The notes under the pieces are model-generated. The model was not told the origin of the DNA. It ran no database searches and saw only the letters and a program-made list of their open reading frames with translations. Made by a program: the position numbers and the translations under genes. Positions 1 to 7,940 of a stretch of 40,248 bases of DNA are shown here, piece by piece (within the stretch, counting starts at the first letter, position 1; each line of letters starts with the position of its first letter). Source of the stretch: TMED14 sp003444795 (GTDB lineage Bacteria; Bacteroidota; Bacteroidia; Flavobacteriales; Schleiferiaceae); the NCBI GenBank assembly GCA_963978445.1, contig CAXBRT010000004.1, positions 1 through 40,248 of the forward strand. The letters run 5' to 3'.

Positions 1-537
1 CTGGACTCTTGGGATCTAGGTACGGGCGCCCAAGACGATGGCGCCGGCGTCGTGCATTCCATGCAAGCGCTTTGGTTGCTCAAGCAGGCGGGCTACCAAC
101 CCCGCCATACTATGCGCATTGTCTTGTTTGCGAATGAGGAGTTTGGCCTAGAAGGGGCTCGCGACTATGCAGCTTCTGGGTTAGAGCCCGGCCGAATCCA
201 CATTGCCGGCGTGGAGTCCGACGGCGGTTCGGGTGCCCCACGTGGGTTCAGCTTGCCTGGATTTTTTCATGAAGAACATCCAGAAATTATTGCGGAATTA
301 AACACCTTGCTGTCACCGTATGGCTGCCGTGAGTGGACCCAAGGGGGTTCTGGTGCGGACGTGGGCCAAATCACAGACGAAGGCGCCGTTCTCATGGGCT
401 ACCGCGGAGACAGCCAGCGCTACTTTGACTACCACCACACGGCACAAGACAACATTGAATCTGTGCACCCTCGGGAACTAGAATTAGGTTCCGCCTCCAT
501 GGCAGCGCTGATGTACTACCTAGATCAGCAGCTCTGA
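1..537 (+). CDS. M28 family zinc metallopeptidase, C-terminal part (5' truncated by window edge)
   Basis: The reading frame is open from base 1, so only the last 178 residues are present. The visible part starts inside the zinc-binding core: DSWDLGTGAQDDGAG (residues 2-16 of the fragment) holds the first zinc Asp and the bridging Asp. NEEFGLEGA follows with the catalytic/zinc Glu pair, then ESDGG with a zinc Asp, then YHHTAQDN near the C-terminus with the last zinc His. This set is typical of M28 aminopeptidases and of the plasma glutamate carboxypeptidase-like branch, which hydrolyse peptides and are commonly exported. The signal peptide and N-terminal half lie outside the window, so location cannot be judged. 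It converges on the ABC gene at 687. Family assignment is firm; substrate is unknown. Confidence 0.9.
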   Translation: MDSWDLGTGAQDDGAGVVHSMQALWLLKQAGYQPRHTMRIVLFANEEFGLEGARDYAASGLEPGRIHIAGVESDGGSGAPRGFSLPGFFHEEHPEIIAELNTLLSPYGCREWTQGGSGADVGQITDEGAVLMGYRGDSQRYFDYHHTAQDNIESVHPRELELGSASMAALMYYLDQQL

Positions 538-543
538 AAGGGC

Positions 544-572
544 AAAAGGGTTGAAGGGTAAAAGGGTTGAAG
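544..572. repeat. Short tandem polypurine repeat with inverted counterpart at 669-690
   Basis: A 13-base unit AAAAGGGTTGAAG occurs at 544-556 and 560-572. A similar motif on the opposite strand (AAAGGGTGAAAGGG-type) lies at about 669-690, just at the end of the convergent ABC gene. The two arms could pair in RNA across about 100 bases. Seen directly; function unknown. Confidence 0.6.
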
Positions 573-601
573 AGAGCCGTTTTAAACGTTTAATCTCTTT
601 T
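570..601 (+). terminator. Weak candidate terminator after the M28 gene
   Basis: AAGAGA (570-575) pairs with TCTCTT (594-599), with a small inner pairing CGTTT/AAACG, and the right arm runs into a short T stretch. The stem is short and imperfect. Confidence 0.3.
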
Positions 602-686
602 GCGCTTCCACTCTTTGAGGGAACTTATCGGCGTGCGCCAGGCCTGTGGGCGTGGCCATCAGACCACCCTTAAACCCTTTCACCCT

Positions 687-2150
687 TTAGCCCTTCCCCA
701 ACACGACTGTTCGGTCGCTCATGTAGCGGACCACGCGTTCGTCGTGGGAAATGAAGAGGTAGCTGAACTGAAAGCGGTCTTTCAGGTCGTTTAGCAAGTT
801 GAGCACCTGGGCTTGAACACTCACATCTAAGGCGGCAACGGACTCATCACAAATCACCACCTTGGGCTGCAAGGCAAGCGTTCGAGCAATGCCAATTCTT
901 TGTCGTTGGCCGCCACTGAACGCGTGAGGGTAGCGGTCATAGGCCTCGACGGGCAAACCAACGGCGCTTAATAGCTCTTCGACTTTGGTGCGTTGATCGT
1001 TGGGACTGCCATAGAGTCCATGAACGACCATAGGTTCGCGGATGGCTTCGCCGATGGTCATTCGGGGCGAGAGGCTAGAAAAAGGATCTTGGAAGATGTA
1101 CTGAATTTCACGTGCCATGGCTTGACGGCCTGCGCGATTCAACCCATCAATTCGCTGGCCGCGGTACCGAATTTCCCCACCGTCTGGATGAACCAAATTG
1201 ACCATGCACTTGGCGATGGTGGACTTGCCACTTCCGCTAGCGCCTACCAAGCCTAAGGTCTCACCTTCGTGTAAGACGAGCGCCAAATCGTGGAATACCT
1301 TCTGCCCCCCATAGGTTTTGGAGAGCTCTTTGACTTCCAAAATGGGCGTTTTTCCTTTAAAAACAGGTCGCTCTTCGTGTGATAGGGGTTGTCCTTCAAG
1401 GAAATCTTGGACCGTAGGAAGTCGTAAGGGCTTCCGGTCTAATGGAGGCCTTGACGCCAAGAGCCCTTGGGTGTAAGGATGTACAGGGTGCTGTAAAAGC
1501 TGAGACGCAGATGCGCTTTCCACAACCGTGCCTTTTTGTAAAACGACCACATGATCGGCCACAGCGGCAACGGCGTCCAAATCGTGTGAGATAAAGAGCA
1601 TAGCCATTCCGGTTTCATGTTGTAGCGCGCGAAGAAGTGCGAGTATTTCGTGGGCTACAGCGTGGTCTAATGCGGTGGTGGGCTCGTCGGCAATGAGCAA
1701 TTCAGGGCGCTGAGCCATGGCCATAGCAATCATAATGCGCTGTCGCTGACCACCGCTCATTTGGTGTGGGTATTTGTTGAAGGATTTTTCGACCTCGGGA
1801 ATTTGTACTCGAGACATCCAGGAAAGCGCCGTGGCTTTTGCTTCTTCGGGGGAGTCGCCCCGAGCTATGGCGGCTTCTACGATTTGGGCACCTACGCGCA
1901 TGGTGGGATTGAGAGCGGTCATGGGCTCTTGGAAGACCATAGCGCGTCGTTTGGATTGAATTTCGGATAGACCTATTCCTTCGGCCCTAAGGCCTGAGGG
2001 CAATAGATCCATAATAGCGAGCGCTGTCAACGATTTTCCGGAGCCCGATTCGCCCACCAAGGCCGTGCATTCTCCGTCTACAATGGGCACTTCAATGCCC
2101 TTGACCAGGTCGGCCTGAGCGGTTCGAACAAATACCTCGCGAAGCGACAT
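687..2150 (-). CDS. ABC transporter ATP-binding protein with two fused ATPase domains (peptide/nickel type)
   Basis: 487 aa with two complete ABC ATPase domains. Domain 1 has Walker A GESGSGKS at 33-40, signature MSGGQRQR and Walker B LLIADEP. Domain 2 has a second Walker A GASGSGKST at about residue 300, signature FSGGQRQR and Walker B VVICDES. The family (DppD-DppF fusions, YejF/GsiA-like) powers import of oligopeptides or similar solutes from the cytoplasmic face. The stretch between Walker A and the Q-loop of domain 1 is shorter than usual. No permease or binding-protein gene is next to it, so the substrate is not given by context. It starts 8 bases after the serine hydrolase gene and is probably cotranscribed with it and lipB. 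Domain call is firm; 'peptide' is inferred from subfamily resemblance. Confidence 0.9.
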   Translation of the reverse strand: MSLREVFVRTAQADLVKGIEVPIVDGECTALVGESGSGKSLTALAIMDLLPSGLRAEGIGLSEIQSKRRAMVFQEPMTALNPTMRVGAQIVEAAIARGDSPEEAKATALSWMSRVQIPEVEKSFNKYPHQMSGGQRQRIMIAMAMAQRPELLIADEPTTALDHAVAHEILALLRALQHETGMAMLFISHDLDAVAAVADHVVVLQKGTVVESASASQLLQHPVHPYTQGLLASRPPLDRKPLRLPTVQDFLEGQPLSHEERPVFKGKTPILEVKELSKTYGGQKVFHDLALVLHEGETLGLVGASGSGKSTIAKCMVNLVHPDGGEIRYRGQRIDGLNRAGRQAMAREIQYIFQDPFSSLSPRMTIGEAIREPMVVHGLYGSPNDQRTKVEELLSAVGLPVEAYDRYPHAFSGGQRQRIGIARTLALQPKVVICDESVAALDVSVQAQVLNLLNDLKDRFQFSYLFISHDERVVRYMSDRTVVLGKG

Positions 2151-2158
2151 GGATAGGC

Positions 2159-3412
2159 TTAGCGACTCGTATCTACCGGTAAGGCATCCGATTCGCCAAC
2201 GGGATTAGCGGAAGCTGAGGACATATCGCTCTCGAGCTCTTCTCCTTCCGCGGCCATACGAGGTGAGAAGTCCCTCTGGATGTATTCGGTCACCGTTTGA
2301 ACAAAAGAGGAAGGCAGCCCGTTTTCGCGGTCACCCTTACCTTCTTGATGGCCGGTTCGGACCAAAATCATTTTGCGATCTGGAATTGCGACAATCCACT
2401 GCCCCAAGTGCCCGCAGTAGGCGACGTAATTCACGTCAGATTCCCAGAGTTCACCCTCAGGCGCCCCTACCGAGCCCAGCCAAAAACTATAGCCGTAAAA
2501 GGCTTCGAGCCCTGGGGTGCTCGCGGTATACAAGAACATACTATCTACAAGCACTTCACCGTTCCAATGGCCATGCTGCAAGAGGAGCTTGCCGAGGCGA
2601 CCATAATCGCGCGCGGTGGCGTTGAAGCAGCAGTAGGTCAACGCATTTCCGCTATCGTCCAAATGCCAGAAGGCGTTTGAGGTGGCGCCCATGGGTCCCC
2701 AAAGTTTGGCGGAGGCATAGTCGTGCACCTTCATTCCAGTGGCGGCCTCTAGGCAGAAACCTAAAAGCGCGGTGGCACCGGATTGGTATTCATAGCGCTT
2801 CCCGACCTGATCGCCCACGGCACAGGCCGTCACGGTGGCGCGCAAGTCTTTGCCGTAATACGCTTTGGCGGTGACGCCAAATGGGTTGTAGTAATCTTCT
2901 TCCCAGTCGAGGTCCGCCGTCATAGAACTCAAGTGTCCCAAGGTAAGGGAAGCCGCACCTGGGCCGTGAAGTTCTGGGAGGTAGTTTATGGCTTTGGCGT
3001 CCCAACCGGGAAGCTTGCCGTCTTGAATGGCGACTTGCACCAGCATGGTGACGATGGACTTGGCCATCGAAAAAGAATTGGTCTTTGAGTCTGGGCTCAC
3101 TTTGTTGTCGTAGTCCTCGTAGCGCAAAGTATCGTTCACAAAAACTAAGAATGCGCCAGTTTCCATTTCGCTAAGCAAGCTCTGCAGGGCGTCGCTTGGA
3201 GCGTAGTTCATGTCGAGCGCCGTGGGCCATGGTTGAGGATTCGGGGCGCTAACCGCTCCTTGTTCAAAGGACTCTCCGTCAAAAATATTGCTGGTCACAT
3301 GCCCCCGTAAATAGGTAGCATAGACCCCTTTGAACAGGTAGCTATACCATGAGGCTTGGACCAACAAGAAAACAAGGGCCAGAGCCACTAATGTTTGAAC
3401 GATGCGTTTCAT
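2159..3412 (-). CDS. Serine hydrolase of the class C beta-lactamase / 6-aminohexanoate-dimer hydrolase type, membrane-anchored
   Basis: 417 aa. Residues 4-20 form a hydrophobic segment without a clear cleavage site, suggesting an N-terminal membrane anchor with the enzyme outside the membrane. The SxxK motif is S115-M-A-K118. The second motif reads Y209-Q-S211, where class C enzymes have YxN. A CGHLGQ segment stands where KTG would be, as in esterase and NylB-like relatives. The role is probably hydrolysis of an ester or amide rather than antibiotic resistance. The last about 35 residues are Ser/Glu/Asp-rich and look disordered. It lies between lipB (42 bases upstream) and the ABC gene (8 bases downstream), so a shared transcript is likely. 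Substrate is unknown. Confidence 0.85.
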   Translation of the reverse strand: MKRIVQTLVALALVFLLVQASWYSYLFKGVYATYLRGHVTSNIFDGESFEQGAVSAPNPQPWPTALDMNYAPSDALQSLLSEMETGAFLVFVNDTLRYEDYDNKVSPDSKTNSFSMAKSIVTMLVQVAIQDGKLPGWDAKAINYLPELHGPGAASLTLGHLSSMTADLDWEEDYYNPFGVTAKAYYGKDLRATVTACAVGDQVGKRYEYQSGATALLGFCLEAATGMKVHDYASAKLWGPMGATSNAFWHLDDSGNALTYCCFNATARDYGRLGKLLLQHGHWNGEVLVDSMFLYTASTPGLEAFYGYSFWLGSVGAPEGELWESDVNYVAYCGHLGQWIVAIPDRKMILVRTGHQEGKGDRENGLPSSFVQTVTEYIQRDFSPRMAAEGEELESDMSSASANPVGESDALPVDTSR

Positions 3413-3454
3413 AGTGAGAAAGGTAGGAAATCCGCTCGGGCTTTGCGCGGTGCG

Positions 3455-4195
3455 TCAGGGCTTCAAGCGCTCCCAGCAGCCCTCCTCAAGCACCACGTTA
3501 AAGCGCGCTTCAAAATGGCGCTTGACTTTTTCTTTGACTTCGTCTTCGTCGATGGCTCGACCGACTTCGAGGTGCAGACTGGTGACGGCCTTATCCGTGA
3601 TGCCGCAAGGCACAATGTATTGGAAATACTTCAGGTCTGTATTTACGTTAAACGCCCACCCATGCATGGTAACCCACCGGCTAGCCCGAACGCCCATCGC
3701 ACATATTTTCCGCGCAAAGGGCGTTCCAACATCGAGCCACACGCCCGTCTCACCAGGGCTGCGGTCGCCCTTCAACCCATATTCGGCTATGGTGTCGATG
3801 ATGACGTCCTCCAAGGTGCGTAAATAGCGATGGATGTCCGTAAAGTGCTCGTCCAGGTCGAGAATCGGATACCCCACTAATTGGCCTGGACCATGGTAGG
3901 TAATGTCACCGCCTCGGTTGATCTTGTAGAACTCAATGCCCAGCTCCTTGAGTTGCGATTCGTTGGCGAGTAAGTTGGCGTAGTCCCCACTTTTTCCCAG
4001 GGTGTACACATGGTTGTGTTCTACAAAAAGGAGGTAGTCTTTGGTCGGAACCCCTGCTTCCCGTGCAGCTTTCCGGTTGGATGTTTTCCTTTCTAATGTA
4101 TCCGCAAAAAGGGCCTCTTGAAAATCCCAGGCGTCTTGGTAGGCCCTGCGGCCGAGGTCCGCGAAATGGACGGTACGAAGATCTTTCTGAGACAT
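3455..4195 (-). CDS. lipB: Octanoyl-[acyl-carrier-protein]:protein N-octanoyltransferase (lipoyl synthesis)
   Basis: 246 aa, somewhat longer than the E. coli enzyme. LipB moves an octanoyl group from ACP onto the lipoyl domains of E2 proteins and GcvH in the cytoplasm. The signature RGGDITYHGPGQ is at 94-105. K163 (in ARKICAMGV) and C197 (in IVPCGIT) match the catalytic Lys/Cys pair. The start gives a normal N-terminus and is preceded by a -7-like element at 4222-4229. lipB is divergent from the acetyltransferase gene, with 50 bases between starts. Lipoylation would serve the 2-oxoacid dehydrogenase complex whose E1 is encoded at 30452, although the two genes are far apart. Confidence 0.96.
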   Translation of the reverse strand: MSQKDLRTVHFADLGRRAYQDAWDFQEALFADTLERKTSNRKAAREAGVPTKDYLLFVEHNHVYTLGKSGDYANLLANESQLKELGIEFYKINRGGDITYHGPGQLVGYPILDLDEHFTDIHRYLRTLEDVIIDTIAEYGLKGDRSPGETGVWLDVGTPFARKICAMGVRASRWVTMHGWAFNVNTDLKYFQYIVPCGITDKAVTSLHLEVGRAIDEDEVKEKVKRHFEARFNVVLEEGCWERLKP

Positions 4196-4221
4196 CTAAA
4201 GAGGGGGCTGCGGGTCTCCCA

Positions 4222-4229
4222 CAAAAGTA
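4222..4229 (-). promoter_or_regulatory. Candidate -7 promoter element for lipB
   Basis: Reads TACTTTTG on the minus strand, an exact match to the Bacteroidota -7 consensus TAnnTTTG, 27 bases before the lipB start. No clear -33 TTTG was found at the usual distance. The same 9-mer (ACAAAAGTA on the plus strand) precedes paaE at 5841-5849. Confidence 0.55.
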
Positions 4230-4245
4230 CGACATTGGTACCCGT

Positions 4246-4692
4246 ATGATTGGACCCCTTCCTTTTGATGCCCTCTCTACCACCGATCTGTACCAAATCT
4301 TGAATGTGCGCGCAGAGGTTTTTGTGGTAGAGCAAGATTGCCCGTATCAGGACCTAGATGGCAAAGACCAGGCATCTTTGCACATTTGGATGAATGACGA
4401 TGTGGGAATAACGGCTTATGCGCGTTTGTTGCCGCCCGGCCTATCCTATCCAGAGGCGGGTATTGGCCGAGTGGTCACGGCGAGTCGTATTCGAAAGACA
4501 GGGCTGGGTAAGGAACTCATGCGACACGCCATAGCCGCTTGCCAAATGCAGTGGCCCGATTATGACGTTGTCATCATGGCTCAGAGCTATTTGTTGGCGT
4601 TTTACCAGAGTTTTGGATTTGTGGAAGAGCGGGCCGAATTTTTAGAAGACGGCATACCGCATCGCTGGATGCGCCTTACTCGTCAAAGCTGA
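4246..4692 (+). CDS. ElaA-like GNAT family N-acetyltransferase
   Basis: 148 aa from the ATG at 4246. The frame stays open upstream into the lipB antisense, but homology to ElaA begins at this ATG. The region VRAEVFVVEQDCPYQDLDG (residues 21-39) is the ElaA hallmark, and RKTGLGKEL (83-91) is the acetyl-CoA pyrophosphate loop. A helix and strand with the Tyr-containing segment LAFYQSFGF follow. The acceptor substrate of ElaA proteins is not well defined. The last 17 bases overlap the 3' end of the convergent paaE gene. Family firm; role unknown. Confidence 0.9.
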   Translation: MIGPLPFDALSTTDLYQILNVRAEVFVVEQDCPYQDLDGKDQASLHIWMNDDVGITAYARLLPPGLSYPEAGIGRVVTASRIRKTGLGKELMRHAIAACQMQWPDYDVVIMAQSYLLAFYQSFGFVEERAEFLEDGIPHRWMRLTRQS

Positions 4693-5809
4693 CCGTAACC
4701 TTTGGGCTACGGGGCATGCTTTGGCAGGTCAAAACAAAGCCTTCAGCCACCTCGTCATCGGTCAGGGAATAGTTCATGGCCATCTCCACCTCTCCTTCTA
4801 GGACTTTGGCTCGGCATGTGCAGCACACGGCTCCTTTACAAGCATAGGGAACGTCTGCACCTGCGTCCAGGGCAGCGTCCAAAATGAAATCTTTGGGTCC
4901 TTGTGAAAAGCGCGTTTCTTCCCCGTCTAAAATGACGGTGAGGTGCGCTTCCCCGGAAGCAGATGAGGCCTTTGCAGACTTTTCTGCGGCAGGGGTGGCG
5001 CTTGTGAAGAGTTCAAAATGAATGTTTTTGGAGGCAACTCCCGCTTGTTCGAGAGCAGACTGGACACCTTTGATCATGTCCTCAGGGCCACACAAAAAGT
5101 GACCGGCAGCTTCTTTTACACCAGGGATTTGGCTAGCGAATCGACCGGTTCTCACTTCGTCAATGCGGCCAAATAACAAGTCACTGCCTTGGTCTTCGCG
5201 GCTCAAAACATGGTGAACCTCTAGGCGGCCCATGTGGGCATCCTTGAGATCCTCCAGTTCAGATTTAAAGATGATGGAGTTGGTCTTCCGGTTGCCGTAG
5301 AACAGGATGAATTTGGCTTTTGGGGCCCGCTCTAAAACAGTTTTTAGAATGGACAAGACGGGCGTGATGCCAGAACCTGCGGCAAAACCCACATAGGTTT
5401 CTTCGCCGCCAGGATCAACTTCAAGCGCAAAGTTGCCCATGGGGGGCATGGTTTCGAGCGTATGGCCCACCTGGAGCTCCGTGTTGGCCCAGGTGGAAAA
5501 AAGGCCATTTTTCACTTGCTTGATGGCGACGCGAAGTTCACCAGAAAGCGGGCTGCTGCAGAGGGAATAGGAGCGACGAACCTCCTGGCCATCGATCGAG
5601 GCCCGAAGTGTCAAATATTGTCCAGGCACGAAGGAAAACGTGTCGGTGTTGGGCACCTCCAAGGAAACACTGACGCAGTCAGTGGTTTCGCGACGAACGT
5701 CCAAAACTTTGGCCGAGTAAAAAGTGGGTTTGACGCCTTTTTGCGCAGCTTTAGTGGTCAGTAATCCAGGAAGCGATTCGGCGGTTTTCTTTTTGAAAAA
5801 TCCCAGCAT
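4676..5809 (-). CDS. paaE: Phenylacetyl-CoA epoxidase reductase subunit PaaE
   Basis: 377 aa, against about 356 in E. coli. It passes electrons from NADPH through FAD and a [2Fe-2S] cluster to the di-iron site of PaaA. The FAD-binding motif is RRSYSLCSS (78-86) and the nucleotide-binding motif GSGITP (145-150), followed by CGPEDMI. The C-terminal plant-type ferredoxin domain has C324, C329, C332 and C362 with C-X4-C-X2-C spacing. It is transcribed away from paaABCD, whereas in the classic E. coli cluster paaE follows paaD. Its promoter faces the paaA promoter across a 121-base gap that holds two direct repeats, suggesting joint control. The 3' end overlaps the acetyltransferase gene by 17 bases. 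Confidence 0.95.
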   Translation of the reverse strand: MLGFFKKKTAESLPGLLTTKAAQKGVKPTFYSAKVLDVRRETTDCVSVSLEVPNTDTFSFVPGQYLTLRASIDGQEVRRSYSLCSSPLSGELRVAIKQVKNGLFSTWANTELQVGHTLETMPPMGNFALEVDPGGEETYVGFAAGSGITPVLSILKTVLERAPKAKFILFYGNRKTNSIIFKSELEDLKDAHMGRLEVHHVLSREDQGSDLLFGRIDEVRTGRFASQIPGVKEAAGHFLCGPEDMIKGVQSALEQAGVASKNIHFELFTSATPAAEKSAKASSASGEAHLTVILDGEETRFSQGPKDFILDAALDAGADVPYACKGAVCCTCRAKVLEGEVEMAMNYSLTDDEVAEGFVLTCQSMPRSPKVTVSFDE

Positions 5810-5841
5810 AGTTCAGGAGGGTTTGCAAGCGAATGAGTGAA

Positions 5842-5849
5842 CAAAAGTA
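5842..5849 (-). promoter_or_regulatory. Candidate -7 promoter element for paaE
   Basis: TACTTTTG on the minus strand matches TAnnTTTG exactly and lies 33 bases before the paaE start. The -33 box is poor, which would suit an activator-dependent promoter. Confidence 0.55.
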
Positions 5850-5878
5850 GGCCTAGTTGCCTTGAAGAAGAACCCGAA

Positions 5879-5906
5879 TCAACCAACCGTAGTTCAACCA
5901 ACCGTA
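5879..5906. promoter_or_regulatory. Two 13-bp direct repeats between paaE and paaA, candidate regulator site
   Basis: TCAACCAACCGTA occurs at 5879-5891 and again at 5894-5906, a 15-base period. They lie upstream of the paaE -7 box and just upstream of a TAAATTGG box (5905-5912) that could serve paaA. The position between divergent catabolic promoters is where a shared regulator would bind. The regulator is not identified. Confidence 0.5.
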
Positions 5907-5930
5907 AATTGGCCCTAAATTCTCACAACC

Positions 5931-6902
5931 ATGGGGGAAACGCATTCCATCGAAGACCGCTTTCAAGCCTTTGTTGAGGCCGAAAACAAAGTGGAGCCCA
6001 AGCACTGGATGCCCGACGGCTACCGGAAGACTTTGGTGCGCCAAATTAGCCAACACGCTCATTCTGAAGTTGTTGGTATGCTACCTGAGGCAAACTGGAT
6101 CACGCGCGCGCCCAGCCTACGTGCTAAACTCATTTTGCTCGCTAAAGTCCAAGACGAGGCGGGCCACGGCTTGTATTTGTACTCGGCCGCAGAAACCCTT
6201 GGCACTTCGCGCGATGAGATGATCGGCGACCTGCTCAGCGGAAAAGCGAAGTATTCCTCCATCTTCAATTACCCCACATTGACCTGGGCAGATATGGGCG
6301 CCATTGGCTGGTTGGTGGACGGTGCAGCCATTGCCAATCAGGTGATGCTTTGCCGAACTTCCTATGGTCCCTACAGCCGCGCCATGGTGCGTATTTGTAA
6401 GGAGGAAAGCTTTCACCAACGCCAGGGCTATGAGATCATGATGACCTTAGCGAAGGGCACCCCTGAGCAAAAAGAAATGGCCCAGGATGCCTTAAATCGC
6501 TGGTGGTGGCCGTCTATTATGATGTTTGGTCCATCGGATGAAAACAGCCCGAATTCAGCGCAGAGCATGAAATGGCGGATTAAGCGCAAATCCAATGATG
6601 AATTGCGCCAAGAATTTATTGATAAAACAGTCCCGCAAGCGGAGTTCATTGGCCTGACCATTCCTGACCCGGATTTGAAATGGAATGAGGAAAAGGGCCA
6701 GCATGATTTTGGCCCAATTAATTGGGAAGAGTTTTTCCAGGTGATTGCTGGAAATGGCCCCTGCAACGCGGAACGCTTAGAGGCCCGTCGCAAGGCCCAC
6801 GAAGAGGGAGCCTGGGTTCGTGAGGCTGCCGCGGCCTATGCTCAAAAACAATCCGCGCGAAGCGCTTCCTCAGCGAAGAGCGCACAATCCTCAGCGGCAT
6901 GA
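5931..6902 (+). CDS. paaA: 1,2-phenylacetyl-CoA epoxidase, catalytic subunit PaaA
   Basis: 323 aa. This is the di-iron oxygenase subunit that uses O2 to epoxidise the ring of phenylacetyl-CoA, together with PaaC, PaaB and PaaE. All six iron ligands known from E. coli PaaA are present at a constant +4 offset: E46, E76 and H79 (in DEAGHG), D130, E159 and H162 (in EESFH). The C-terminal 20 residues are Ala/Ser-rich and look disordered. The last four bases (ATGA) overlap the paaB start, indicating translational coupling. It heads the paaABCD operon. Confidence 0.97.
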   Translation: MGETHSIEDRFQAFVEAENKVEPKHWMPDGYRKTLVRQISQHAHSEVVGMLPEANWITRAPSLRAKLILLAKVQDEAGHGLYLYSAAETLGTSRDEMIGDLLSGKAKYSSIFNYPTLTWADMGAIGWLVDGAAIANQVMLCRTSYGPYSRAMVRICKEESFHQRQGYEIMMTLAKGTPEQKEMAQDALNRWWWPSIMMFGPSDENSPNSAQSMKWRIKRKSNDELRQEFIDKTVPQAEFIGLTIPDPDLKWNEEKGQHDFGPINWEEFFQVIAGNGPCNAERLEARRKAHEEGAWVREAAAAYAQKQSARSASSAKSAQSSAA

Positions 6903-7192
6903 GTGCGCACCCCGATCAGTGGCCTCTTTGGGAGGTCTTTGTCCGCAGTAAGAATGGTTTGGCGCATAAACATTCGGGAAGTCTTCATGCCCCCGATGCA
7001 GAAATGGCGCTTAAAAATGCGCGAGACGTATACACGCGCCGCAGTGAAGGTGTTTCCATTTGGGGGGTGCCTTCAAGTGCGATCGTAGCCTCTGCTCCCG
7101 ACGAAAAAGAACCGCTCTTTGCGCCCTCCGACGACAAAGTATACCGCCACCCCACGTTTTACGACATTCCGGATGAAGTGGGACACATGTGA
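6899..7192 (+). CDS. paaB: Phenylacetyl-CoA epoxidase subunit PaaB
   Basis: 97 aa, the usual size. PaaB bridges PaaAC heterodimers in the epoxidase. The sequence has the family pattern WEVFVRSKNGLAHKHSGSLH, with DAEMALKNARDVYTRR following. The start overlaps the paaA stop by four bases. The stop lies inside the 5' end of paaC. Confidence 0.96.
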   Translation: MSAHPDQWPLWEVFVRSKNGLAHKHSGSLHAPDAEMALKNARDVYTRRSEGVSIWGVPSSAIVASAPDEKEPLFAPSDDKVYRHPTFYDIPDEVGHM

Positions 7193-7940
7193 TCCAAAGG
7201 CGGCATATGTGCTGCATTTGGCCGATGACGCTTTGATTTTGGGGCAGCGATTGTCCGAATGGTGCGGACACGGACCTATTTTGGAACAAGACATTGCCTT
7301 GACCAATATTTCCTTGGATTTAATCGGCCTGGCGCGCCAGTATTACCAGTATGCCGCCGAACTGATGGGGGATGGATGCACGGAGAATGATTTGGCCTAT
7401 TTCCGGGATAGCCGTGCGTTTAAAAACCACCTGTTGGTAGAACAACCAAACGGTCATTGGGGAGATACGCTAGCGCGTCAGTTCTACTATGATACCTTTC
7501 ACTTCTTTCAGTTGGAAGCATTGTCGGCGAGTGCCGACGAGCGTTTAGGCCAAATCGCCCGAAAAGCCATCAAGGAATGCACCTATCATGCGCAGTATAG
7601 CGCAGAATGGATTATTCGCCTGGGCGACGGCACGGAAGAAAGCCACCAAAAAATTGCGGAAAGTATCAGCCGACTGGCCCCGTTTGCCGGCGAGTTCTTT
7701 GTCCCCAGCGAGGTAGACGCAGCGGCCGCAGCCGAAGGCTGGGGCCCGAACGTGGCAAGCCTACGTACGGTTTGGTTGGAAAAAATTCAACATATCCTTG
7801 CCCTTGCCAAGCTGGCACCATTGGATAGCGAAAAGCCAGCGCGTTTAGGCGGAAAATCGGGTCTCCATAGCGAGTACCATGGATATATCTTGGCCGAGAT
7901 GCAGTCCTTGGCCCGCGCCTATCCGGATGCCACATGGTGA
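7173..7940 (+). CDS. paaC: Phenylacetyl-CoA epoxidase structural subunit PaaC
   Basis: 255 aa from ATG 7173; E. coli PaaC is 248 aa. PaaC is the inactive ferritin-like partner of PaaA and shapes the substrate site. Family hallmark LADDALILGQRLSEWCGHGP is followed by LEQDIALTNISLDLIG. The frame is open further upstream (ATG 7119), but that would add 18 residues inside paaB that do not resemble the family; the chosen start overlaps paaB by 20 bases. A later in-frame GTG at 7209 is a less likely alternative. The 3' end overlaps paaD by 7 bases. Confidence 0.94.
   Translation: MKWDTCDPKAAYVLHLADDALILGQRLSEWCGHGPILEQDIALTNISLDLIGLARQYYQYAAELMGDGCTENDLAYFRDSRAFKNHLLVEQPNGHWGDTLARQFYYDTFHFFQLEALSASADERLGQIARKAIKECTYHAQYSAEWIIRLGDGTEESHQKIAESISRLAPFAGEFFVPSEVDAAAAAEGWGPNVASLRTVWLEKIQHILALAKLAPLDSEKPARLGGKSGLHSEYHGYILAEMQSLARAYPDATW

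Noticed and set aside
2159..3412. Antibiotic-resistance beta-lactamase
   Set aside because: The YxN and KTG elements of class C beta-lactamases are altered (YQS, HLG), and an N-terminal membrane anchor is present; an esterase/amidase role is more likely.
4063..4245. Longer N-terminus for the acetyltransferase
   Set aside because: The extra residues are antisense to lipB; ElaA similarity begins at ATG 4246.
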